A stretch of 41,540 nucleotides of DNA from Patescibacteria group bacterium (GTDB taxonomy: Bacteria; Patescibacteriota; Microgenomatia; UBA8517). The stretch spans positions 172,645 to 214,184 of the forward strand of contig JAHJHG010000001.1 in the NCBI GenBank assembly GCA_018823885.1. Reading direction: 5' to 3'. Position numbers and translations under genes: made by a program. Below the pieces are notes generated by a model. It was not told where the DNA came from. It ran no database searches and saw only the letters and a list, made by a program, of their open reading frames with translations. Positions 22,816 through 31,600 of the stretch are shown in pieces (position 1 is the stretch's first letter; every line of letters begins with the position of its first letter).

Positions 22816-24369
22816 ATGAACAATATCCCTAAAACAGTTCTGGTAATCATGGACGGCTTTGGTTTTAATCCAGACACGCAAGGTAATGCGATTCTGGCGG
22901 CTAAAACTCCTAACCTAGATCATCTCTGGTCATACTACCCCCACACGCTTCTCAAGGCGTCGGAGGAGGTAGTTGGTCTCTCCTTTGGCCAGATAGGCAA
23001 TAGTGAAGTTGGCCATATGGCCCTAGGCACAGCGAGGGTGGTGGCATCAGCCAATCAGAGAATTACTGAAAGTATACAAAACAGTTCTTTCTTCAAAAAC
23101 GAGGCATTTCTCTCTGCCATTGCCTATGCCAAAAAAAATAATTCCAAACTTCATCTTATCGGAATGATTTCGACCGCTGGGGTCCATGCTGACGTAAATC
23201 AAATGATTGCCTTAATAAAAATGGCCAAAGAAAATGGAATCGTAAACCTTGTTTTACACCCAATATTAGACGGGCGAGATACCAAACCTAAAGAAGCACA
23301 AGTCTACCTTGACATGCTTTTGGCCGCTATTAAGCAATATGGCATAGGAACAATTGCATCCATCTCCGGAAGAAGCTATGCCATGGACAGAAACAGTAAC
23401 TGGGAAAAAACGCGTCTTTATTATGAAACCCTGGTAGGTACGTCTAAAACAATAGCCAACGACCCCGCTGAAGTCATTAAACAATCTTACGCTCAAGGTC
23501 TAGATGACGAAGGTGTATTGCCAACTATTATTAATCCGAGTGGGAAACTAGACAATTCCGATGCGATAATCATCACCAACTTCCGAGGCGACAGAGCGAG
23601 ACAAATCACCCACACCCTCATTGATTCTGATTTTTCAGGCTTCGCTAGGTCTGTTTACCCCACAAATCTCTATATTGCTTCCATGACAAATTACGAGGAA
23701 GGAATTGGAACTCAAGTTGCTTTTCCATCGAATGATGTACCTAACACTCTTTCTCACGTCATTGAGCAAAATGGTCTTACTCAACTACACATTGCCGAAA
23801 CTGAAAAGTATGCTCATGTCACCTATTTTTTCAAAGGGGGTCAAGAAGCAAAATTGCCCCACGAAGATTCCGTCCAAATACCTTCCGATCCACCAAATAT
23901 GTTTCTCGAGAAACCAGAAATGAAAGCCAGAGAGATTACAGATTATGTTTTAAAAGATTTGGAAGCCTCAAAGCACGACGTATTAATCATCAATTTCGCC
24001 AACCCCGATATGATTGGACATACCGGCCATTTCGATAAAGCGGTCAAGGCAGTAGAAACTGTTGACGAGTGTATCGGGAAAATCACCCAAAAGGTACTTA
24101 GTTTGAATGGCTTCCTTTTTATCGTATCCGACCATGGAAACGTCGAACAACTAACAGATGTCAGCACACACGATCCATCAAAAGACCATACCACCAATCC
24201 TGTACCGTTTATCAAAGTGTCGTCTCAAGGAAAGAAAGAAGGACAACTAACCCGAATAACAATGAATGATAAAGTAACCGGTATTTTACAAGATGTGGCT
24301 CCAACAATACTGACCTCTCTTAATATTCCTGTTCCTACGGAAATGACTGGAGTTAATTCATTTGAGTAA
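22816..24369 (+). CDS. gpmI: 2,3-bisphosphoglycerate-independent phosphoglycerate mutase
   Basis: A 517-residue alkaline-phosphatase-superfamily enzyme. The N-terminus VLVIMDGFGFNPDTQGNAI has the metal-binding Asp, QIGNSEVGHMALGTARVV holds the catalytic serine, and HPILDGRDTKP, SISGRSYAMDR, NFRGDRARQI, NFANPDMIGHTGH and SDHGNVEQ are the conserved substrate and metal motifs. It interconverts 3- and 2-phosphoglycerate in glycolysis. A TATACT 11 bases before the ATG suggests a very short leader. It sits between two surface-protein genes and overlaps the convergent one at 24358 by 12 bases. Confidence 0.97.
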   Translation: MNNIPKTVLVIMDGFGFNPDTQGNAILAAKTPNLDHLWSYYPHTLLKASEEVVGLSFGQIGNSEVGHMALGTARVVASANQRITESIQNSSFFKNEAFLSAIAYAKKNNSKLHLIGMISTAGVHADVNQMIALIKMAKENGIVNLVLHPILDGRDTKPKEAQVYLDMLLAAIKQYGIGTIASISGRSYAMDRNSNWEKTRLYYETLVGTSKTIANDPAEVIKQSYAQGLDDEGVLPTIINPSGKLDNSDAIIITNFRGDRARQITHTLIDSDFSGFARSVYPTNLYIASMTNYEEGIGTQVAFPSNDVPNTLSHVIEQNGLTQLHIAETEKYAHVTYFFKGGQEAKLPHEDSVQIPSDPPNMFLEKPEMKAREITDYVLKDLEASKHDVLIINFANPDMIGHTGHFDKAVKAVETVDECIGKITQKVLSLNGFLFIVSDHGNVEQLTDVSTHDPSKDHTTNPVPFIKVSSQGKKEGQLTRITMNDKVTGILQDVAPTILTSLNIPVPTEMTGVNSFE

Positions 24370-26037
24370 GGGTTTGTAATTCTTCGTCTTTTTGACCCTG
24401 ATTTTTGGTTTAATAATTGTCTTGTCTCCCACGGCGACTAGATTCTCCCCGGAATAATACCCTTTTCCACTTGAAAGCTCGAGACCAGAAGAAGTAACCT
24501 TAATCACATAGCTTCCAGCCGGTACCACGAATTGATAACGACCACTCATGTCTGTAACTCTTCTTTGCAACTGGCGATTCAACATTGTATCAAGCAAAGA
24601 AAGTGAAACTTGCTGTTGAAGTGAATTTTGTTCGTCAACAACAACTCCCCACATTCTGGATTTAGATAGACCTTGAATTGCAATAGCTAAAATTCCAAGT
24701 ATATAAAAGAGCATCACAACAATATTTAGTAATACAGGGTTTGAGACATACGCCACAAAAGAGAAAACAAGTCCAGGAATAAATATTATGCTGTTCAATT
24801 TTCCTGAGAACCTAGTAAGGAAAGTTCTCAACTTTTGCTTAAGTCCTTTGATTTTTTGGTAAACCTTGGGATCAATAGGAATACTAATATCAACAACCGG
24901 TTTCTCTTGAGTTATTTCAAAAATCTCACCATGATAGACAGCAGAATACTCTCCATCCCTTTTCCCCAGCACAAAATTAGAAGGAAAATCATACCCAGGC
25001 TTCCTGATATTTAGTTTATAGCGCCCTTTTGGAGGCAGGAAAGAGAAAATACCAGTATTGCCGGTAACATCTGTCTCCGCCAGCTCTCCTGATTCCTTAT
25101 AAAGCCTCACAATTCCTCTAGGAACGGGGTTCTTCGTAATAGCGTCATAAAGTACTCCCCATTTACCTTTCTTTCTTCTCCCCACCAATAACCCCATCAA
25201 CCAGAAGTAGAAAATAACTATGTATGTAAAGATATCTTTAAAACCAAGTCCTGTTAAAAGAAGTTGAAGCAAGTACCAGCTTGATGCCACAGGAGCGCCA
25301 ATTTTTGAAATAATATTTGCGGTTTCTTTTACAGGATTCGGCAGCTCTTTGATCGTGTCTGTTATTTTTTCATACACTTCAGCTATTGCTGGAGGCAAAA
25401 TTATACCTCCAATTTCAAAATATAACTCCTGACTTTTAATGCTTTCCAAACTCAATAAATATGCTTTTGCTTCGGCAACATACTTCCCTGCCTTTAAACC
25501 AGGTACAATAAGTGCCCATCGCCCAGTGGAAGAATCCGAGGTTTCATCAAAAGACTCGGAATAGCCTTGATCAGAAACCAAAGATAACACTATTTGTGCA
25601 CCAGGATAGGTAAAACCAAAAAGAGATAATGAATTGTCTGGCAAAGCATCATCATCGATACCTATAATCGTTGGGGGCAGTAATATATTAGATATGCTTG
25701 TACCACTAATATATACTTTGTTAGTAATACCAGCCTCATCTGCTGCGTAAATGTAAAGATTGTTGACATCGCCATAATTTGTATTAAAACTAAAGTTGAA
25801 AATACCTCTTGAATCAATCTCGGCAACAGCCCTAAGATCTCCTTCTCCTGTCTCAACAATCACTTCAGCCCAAGGAGCAGTTTTCCCATCCGATACTGTT
25901 ACAATCGTCTCTCCCATTCTCTTGCCTGCTAGTGCCCCAACTCCCTCCCCCCTCACCTGAGCATATGAGGTTCTAGTAAATACACCGATAAACAAAATTA
26001 CTAAGAGAGTTAAACCTGTTTTCATAATATTTCTCAT
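24358..26037 (-). CDS. Secreted or membrane protein with Ig-like and carboxypeptidase-regulatory-like domains
   Basis: 559 residues. A signal peptide ends near SYAQV (about residue 27). The first 220 residues form Ig/Cna-like beta domains. A membrane segment follows (FKDIFTYIVIFYFWLMGLLVG), then RRKKGKWGVLYDAITKNPVPRGIVRLY...TDVTGNTGIFSFLPPKGRYKLNIRKPGY, a carboxypeptidase-regulatory-like domain. Two more hydrophobic segments (FIPGLVFSFVAY and VVMLFYILGILAIAIQGL) are followed by a second such domain with TDMSGRYQFVVPAGSYVIKV. Domains on both sides of the membrane suggest a scaffold. It lies between giant fibre genes A and B and could help anchor or assemble them; that is context only. Confidence 0.65.
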   Translation of the reverse strand: MRNIMKTGLTLLVILFIGVFTRTSYAQVRGEGVGALAGKRMGETIVTVSDGKTAPWAEVIVETGEGDLRAVAEIDSRGIFNFSFNTNYGDVNNLYIYAADEAGITNKVYISGTSISNILLPPTIIGIDDDALPDNSLSLFGFTYPGAQIVLSLVSDQGYSESFDETSDSSTGRWALIVPGLKAGKYVAEAKAYLLSLESIKSQELYFEIGGIILPPAIAEVYEKITDTIKELPNPVKETANIISKIGAPVASSWYLLQLLLTGLGFKDIFTYIVIFYFWLMGLLVGRRKKGKWGVLYDAITKNPVPRGIVRLYKESGELAETDVTGNTGIFSFLPPKGRYKLNIRKPGYDFPSNFVLGKRDGEYSAVYHGEIFEITQEKPVVDISIPIDPKVYQKIKGLKQKLRTFLTRFSGKLNSIIFIPGLVFSFVAYVSNPVLLNIVVMLFYILGILAIAIQGLSKSRMWGVVVDEQNSLQQQVSLSLLDTMLNRQLQRRVTDMSGRYQFVVPAGSYVIKVTSSGLELSSGKGYYSGENLVAVGDKTIIKPKIRVKKTKNYKPLLK

Positions 26038-26088
26038 TAACTTAACTTTATCATTTTTTAGAAATTTTTGATTATAGAAGAAGTGTGC

Positions 26089-26111
26089 TCAATATTCTTA
26101 ATGAATATTGA
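26089..26111. repeat. Perfect inverted repeat in divergent intergenic region
   Basis: Nine-base arms TCAATATTC and GAATATTGA around a five-base centre, between the divergent genes at 26037 and 26220. A likely operator or hairpin. Confidence 0.45.
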
Positions 26112-26183
26112 TGCTGTTTGTGTAAATACTCTTCTCGATGATGCGCAAATAAACTTCTTTGTGGGTAATTTAATAAATGCCAA

Positions 26184-26213
26184 TTGATAAAAAGACTCAA
26201 ATAACATTAAAAT
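26184..26213 (+). promoter_or_regulatory. Promoter for the DUF1003 gene, predicted leaderless
   Basis: TTGATA at 26184-26189 and TAAAAT at 26208-26213, 18 bases apart. The ATG at 26220 starts six bases after the -10 box. Confidence 0.4.
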
Positions 26214-26219
26214 TAACTA

Positions 26220-26804
26220 ATGCCAAATAAAAACCATCAAAAACGGTCCCGACAGATAATAAAAAGCTTTAAGGCAGACTCTCTCAAAAATCGCCCACTT
26301 GCCATAAAGATTGCTGATGCTTTAACCACTAAATTTGGAACTATTGGGTTTTTAATCATTAACCTAACCCTTTTTATAGTGTGGGTTCTGGTCAATAGCG
26401 GCAAAATACCAAGAATTCCTGTTTTTGATCCGTATCCATATGTCCTCTTGATAACCACCGTATCCTTAGAGGCAATTATCTTGGCCATCATTGTCCTTAT
26501 TAGCCAAAACAGAGAAGGATATATCAACACCATGAGAGATGAACTACAGCTTCATGTCAACCTATTAACAGAAAGAGAAATAACCAAAGTTCTTGTCCTC
26601 TTGAGAGAACTATTAAAGAAAAACAATATTAAAATATCAGATACAGAGCTTGATGACATGCTTAAAGACATTGACACTCCATATATCGAAAGAAAGCTTA
26701 AAGAGCAAATTGATGGAAAACCAAGTGCTTTCGCAAAAAATGTAACTGACCCTTTAGTTAAGGTAGGTGAAAAAGTCGGGAAATCTCTAACCCAACAAAA
26801 GTAG
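26220..26804 (+). CDS. DUF1003 membrane protein
   Basis: A 194-residue protein with two membrane helices forming the DUF1003 core: KIADALTTKFGTIGFLIINLTLFIVWVLVNSG, then PVFDPYPYVLLITTVSLEAIILAIIVLISQNRE. FDPYPYxLL and SQNR are the hallmarks of the family. The C-terminal 80 residues are charged and helical with a coiled-coil look, as in longer DUF1003 proteins. Role unknown; some members are linked with metal or stress response. The gene ends two bases from the convergent argS stop, and the transcript is predicted leaderless. Confidence 0.85.
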   Translation: MPNKNHQKRSRQIIKSFKADSLKNRPLAIKIADALTTKFGTIGFLIINLTLFIVWVLVNSGKIPRIPVFDPYPYVLLITTVSLEAIILAIIVLISQNREGYINTMRDELQLHVNLLTEREITKVLVLLRELLKKNNIKISDTELDDMLKDIDTPYIERKLKEQIDGKPSAFAKNVTDPLVKVGEKVGKSLTQQK

Positions 26805-26806
26805 GC

Positions 26807-28492
26807 CTACATTTTTTCTGGACTCTCTATTCCAAGAAGCGTTAATCCGTTTTTTAACACACAGCCCGTTGACTCAGTAAGTTCAAGTCTTAGCCCCTCA
26901 TTCTCCCCCTCTATTATTCTGTGTTGATTGTAAAAATTGTTATACTTCTGAGCCAAGTCAAATAAATAGTTGCAAATTAGATTAGGTGAGTAATTTTTAG
27001 TCGCATCGATGATTACCTCAGGAAATCGGGCCAATGTGCGCACCAATAACAGCTCTTCGTTGTTTAATTTCTGTTTTTCCTTATTATTTTCTACCAAATC
27101 CTTTTTTGCTTTTTGAAGAATACTGTTTGTCCTTGCAATGGTATATTGAAGATACGGGGCGCTATTACCTTCTAAAACAAATAATTTTTCCCAATCAAAA
27201 ATTATGTCAGAAGAATAATGATGAGATAAATCGAAATATTTTATCGCTCCAATTCCAACCGCATTTGCAACCTTTTCAATTTCTTTTTTCGGTAACCCCC
27301 TACTTGTATCTGATTTATTAATTACCTTTCTTCCTCTTTTAATTGACTCTTCAAGAACTTCTTCCAGTTTAATTCCTTGTCCTTTTCTAGTTGACATCTT
27401 CCCATCCTTAAATCTAATCAATCCATGAGCGATGTGAACTAATTCCTCTCCTTTTATCCAGCCCAATAATTTTGCTGTTGCAAAAACTTGTCTAAAATGA
27501 AGTTTTTGCTCAGAACCAACTTCGTAAATGATTTTTCCCGGAGACCATTCCCCTAATCTATACTTAATTGTGGCCAGATCACGCGTAAAATACGTAGTTG
27601 CCCCATCACTTTTAAGTAGAATCGCAGGGGGAATACCTTCAAATTCAACAATTTCGGCTTCCCGGCTCTTTTTTGAAAGTTTTTTCTTTCTAATTTCATC
27701 AATTGCCTCCTGCATCTTGTCTTCGTAGAAACTCTCTCCATGCTCGTGGTCAAAGCTAACCCCAAGTATTTTGTATATTCGACCAAATTCGCTCTTTGAT
27801 GTTTTAACAATCGTTTCCCATATTTTTCTAGCCTCACTTTCGTCCTCTTCAAGTTTCCTAAACCATTTTCTAGCCTCATCCCACAATTCAGGATTCTCAT
27901 CGGCCTCTTTATTAAATTTAACATATAATTCTTCTAGATCATCTATTGAAAGTTCTTGAGCATTAAGGTTTTTGCTTGTTATTTGGTAAAGAAGAGTTCC
28001 AAACTGCGTTCCCCAATCCCCTAAATGATTATCGCCCACCACCTTATAGCCTAAAAAACCATATAAATTACAAAGAGACTGTCCAATAATAGTTGATCTT
28101 AAGTGACCTATTCCGAACCGCTTTGCTATATTTGGAGACGAATAATCAACGACAACTGTTTCCCCTTTTCCTTCTTGAGATGAACCATATCTGTCTTTTT
28201 CGCTCGTTATGGCCTTGAGATTAGAAAGCAAGACCTTTTCAGATAGGAAGAAATTAATAAATCCAGGCTCAACAGCTTCAATTTTTGAGACTATTTTAGC
28301 TAAGTCGTTATCCTTCAAAAGCTTCGCAACCACTTCTCTTGCATATTTGATCGGCTTAAGATCCTCTTTCTTCGCAATGATCATTGCGATATTTGTTGAA
28401 TAGTCACCATGCCCTTCCCTCTCTGGAGTTTCCAGGTAAATATGTTTTTCTCCAGTTGCCTTACTTAAGCCAAATAATATCTGATTCTTCAT
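26807..28492 (-). CDS. argS: Arginyl-tRNA synthetase
   Basis: A 561-residue class I synthetase. Residues 1-90 are the Add1 domain for the tRNA D-loop; the class I signature appears as SSPNIAKRFGIGHLRSTIIGQ (HIGH in the form HLRST context). The KMSKS-like loop is GKMSTRKGQGIKLEEVL, and a DALR-type anticodon-binding domain occupies the C-terminal 120 residues, with NSAPYLQYTIARTNSIL at its start. It charges tRNA-Arg, one of which (CCT) lies at 15550. The length is typical. Confidence 0.97.
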   Translation of the reverse strand: MKNQILFGLSKATGEKHIYLETPEREGHGDYSTNIAMIIAKKEDLKPIKYAREVVAKLLKDNDLAKIVSKIEAVEPGFINFFLSEKVLLSNLKAITSEKDRYGSSQEGKGETVVVDYSSPNIAKRFGIGHLRSTIIGQSLCNLYGFLGYKVVGDNHLGDWGTQFGTLLYQITSKNLNAQELSIDDLEELYVKFNKEADENPELWDEARKWFRKLEEDESEARKIWETIVKTSKSEFGRIYKILGVSFDHEHGESFYEDKMQEAIDEIRKKKLSKKSREAEIVEFEGIPPAILLKSDGATTYFTRDLATIKYRLGEWSPGKIIYEVGSEQKLHFRQVFATAKLLGWIKGEELVHIAHGLIRFKDGKMSTRKGQGIKLEEVLEESIKRGRKVINKSDTSRGLPKKEIEKVANAVGIGAIKYFDLSHHYSSDIIFDWEKLFVLEGNSAPYLQYTIARTNSILQKAKKDLVENNKEKQKLNNEELLLVRTLARFPEVIIDATKNYSPNLICNYLFDLAQKYNNFYNQHRIIEGENEGLRLELTESTGCVLKNGLTLLGIESPEKM

Positions 28493-28603
28493 AGTTTTAT
28501 TCTACTACCTATTTCATAATAATTTCCATTCCAGAAAGAAAGATGTCGTGTTTTTCAGATTATAAGCCCAATAAATTAAAGCGTAAATAAAATATACATA
28601 CCC

Positions 28604-28632
28604 TTGACTTCTTTTGACAGCTATGCATAAAT
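28604..28632 (+). promoter_or_regulatory. Promoter candidate for protein B
   Basis: TTGACT at 28604-28609 and ATAAAT at 28627-28632, 17 bases apart, with TG just before the -10 (extended form). A second TTGACA at 28614 has no good partner. Confidence 0.4.
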
Positions 28633-28650
28633 CTATGTTAGGCAATCTTA

Positions 28651-28670
28651 GGTATTTGAGGCTAAAAACT
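28651..28670 (+). promoter_or_regulatory. Leader element shared with protein A
   Basis: The ATTYGAGGCTAAAWAYTG element in its B form, with the GAGGCTAAA core at 28658-28666, 12 bases before the ATG. Confidence 0.4.
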
Positions 28671-28678
28671 GTCCAAAC

Positions 28679-31600
28679 ATGTCACTGTCCACACGAAGTC
28701 TATTTACTATAATACAGGCTGCTGAGATTCTTGGTGTTTCCCCAAAAACAATAAGGAGACTTAAAAGCAAAGGAATTGTTAGTCCCCAGAGAGGAAGTAA
28801 TCGCCAAATACTCCTTTCTATCAAAGATCTCGATATACTGCGCAATGTTCTAAAAAAACCCCTTGACAGCAAAACATATTCTGTTGCTGATACAGCTAAA
28901 ATACTCGGTGTTTCAAAAGACACCATACGTCGCTGGGAAAAGGAAGAAAAATTGGAATCGATAAGAACGACTGGTGGGCACAGAAGATTCGCGACAGAAG
29001 CGATACGAGGGGTAAAGGAGAAAAAATATCAGCCACAGACAAAAATTACTATTCCCCCTCAGGAAATAATTAAAGTTATTGATTATCCTTTTCCCAGTTC
29101 TCCCCCATTTTCCTCAGAGCACTATATATTTAACCTAAAAATGATATCTTTTATGGTATTAAGTACCCTTTTGATAACTATAGCAATGGGTCCTGCATTC
29201 ATTGCTTCCAAGCTTACTCTTTTACAACATGGCATTAATCAGCTTCAAACACAACTGACTCAGATCACAAGAGAAGAAGAAGGATATCCTGTCGGGAATC
29301 TTGCTGCCGTCCTATCTTCCTCAGAGGGTGTTTATGAAGGCGATGTTCAGATAGTAGGACAAGTTTTAATTACTGGACAAAGTATTTTTGAAGAGTACGT
29401 TAAATTCAAGAAAGGTGCTGAATTCGGTTCTTCCCCCTTGATAATAGACAGTGTAGGGAACTTAACCACTGACCAGAATATAACTACCGAAAGTCTCGTC
29501 GTGGAAGGAGACATTAGCTTAAGTAGGTTATCTGTTGCTGGTAATGAAATTATTAATTCCTCAGGCAAAATTCCAGCTATAAATAACTTGTATTTTGAAA
29601 GTTTGAGTGGGAAAAGCCTAACAGATGTTGATGCCCATCATCTCAATGGTGTGGCTGCCTCATCATTTTTAAGAAGTGATCAGGTAGACACAGCTGAAGC
29701 AACCATTAACTTCACGGCTTCACCCGGAAGCACCAATGTAAATGGAGGACCGGTATATATTAATCCTGCTGCATCCACCTCAAACTATACCCTCTTTGGT
29801 ATTGCTCTTGGAGGCTCACAGAGATTTAAAGTAGATGCAGAAGGAGACATAGTGGCATCAGGCGATATTCAAATATCTTCCGCTGGTAAGCAGTTCAAAC
29901 TATCAACAAATACATCAGATCCAACTGCATTAGGCTCAGGTTCTCTTTACTTTAACACCTCTTCAAGTAAGTTAAGAGTATATACAGGCAGTAGTTGGAG
30001 TGATATTTCGGGCGATATGACTGGTAGCGGTACGGCAAACTATCTTACTAAATGGACAGCTTCAAACACTCTAGGAGATTCCGTTATTCAAGAATCATCT
30101 GGACAAATAGGAATAGGCATCTCCCCCTCCCAAACTCTTGATGTTAATGGTGATATTAGAATACGAGGTGGAGAAATATATCTTGACGGTCTTTCAACTT
30201 CCTCTTCAACCACCGATGGAACAATCTATTTTGATACTGATGACAACAACCTTTATCTCTATGCAAACAGTGCGTTTAATAAAGTTGGTTCTGATTTAAC
30301 AAAATACACTGCCAATAATGCTTCTCTTGCTGATGGTGGCTATCTTGAAGTGGCTCATAATGAAGGAACAAATGACATTATGATTTCGGGCTGGATATAC
30401 GACGGTAGTAAATATATCGAAATAGATGACCATGCTCAAACAACCCTAAATATCCAAGATCCAAATCTCATCGGATGGTACAAAATGGAAGAAGCATCAG
30501 GAGATCTTGATAACGCCGAAGGAACTGCTCCACGAGATTTGATAGACAAGGGCACACCCACTTACGCACAAACAGGGCACATCAATAGCGCTATTTCTCT
30601 TGATGGTACAAGTGATTATTTTTGTACAGGCACAGACACTACTTGTGCAGATAATAATGATTTCGATTTTGGTTCCAGTTCATTTTCCATTGGAGGTTGG
30701 TTTAAACACGACACCATATCAACAAATAGCGATTATATAGCCGTGAAGTATTCTGATACTGCGTCAGTTGACTCTGGAGATGGAGATGATGGTGCCATTA
30801 CTGTCTCCGTAAACACCAATATCAATACCACTGATCTTATTTCCGCGAGATCTTGTACGGAAGGTGGGGATGCTGTTAATTATAATGTTTCCGCTTTAAC
30901 CAGCACTACTGCCACTCTTACTTCTACTCCCTCCGCAGGTTGTCTTGCAATTGGTGACGAGGTTTTATTAATCAATCTTCAAGGAGGAACTTCTGCCTAT
31001 TCTAATGTTGGTAATTATGAAACATTAAGAATTCAAAGTATTGCTGGTGCCGTCGTCACTTTTACTACCTCAAAATTAAATTATTATGGAGATGGTGCTA
31101 GTGATGACACCAACCTTGGAACAGCAATAGGCACACAACGAGTTATGCTTCAAAGAGTGCCGAATTATACTTCTGTTACTGTTAATGATGCCATTAATTT
31201 CTATCCTGATGATTACGCTGGGTCTAAGGGTGGAGTGATGTTCTTTAGGGCTACTGGGGCTGTTGCTATCAATGGAACAGGAAAGATCCATGCCGACGCC
31301 AAAGGATATCGAGCAGGAATTGAAGGAAGTGGGAATTTCCTGGGTGGAGGTGGAGGTGAAGCCTTCTGTGGCCCCACGGGCACGGCCGGAGGAGACGGTG
31401 GTGACTACAACGCCCGAGATGGCGGCAATGGTAGCTGTGGTGGAGGTGGCGGAAGCGGTGTGGATGATACTGCCCAAGGTACTCCAGGCACAGGTTCCGC
31501 ATCTGCCGGCGGTGCTGGAGGTGGAGGTGGAGCAGCCGAAGATGGTAATAGTACTGGTAATGGTTACGGTGGAGGCGGTGCTGGAGGTGGATACGGCACT

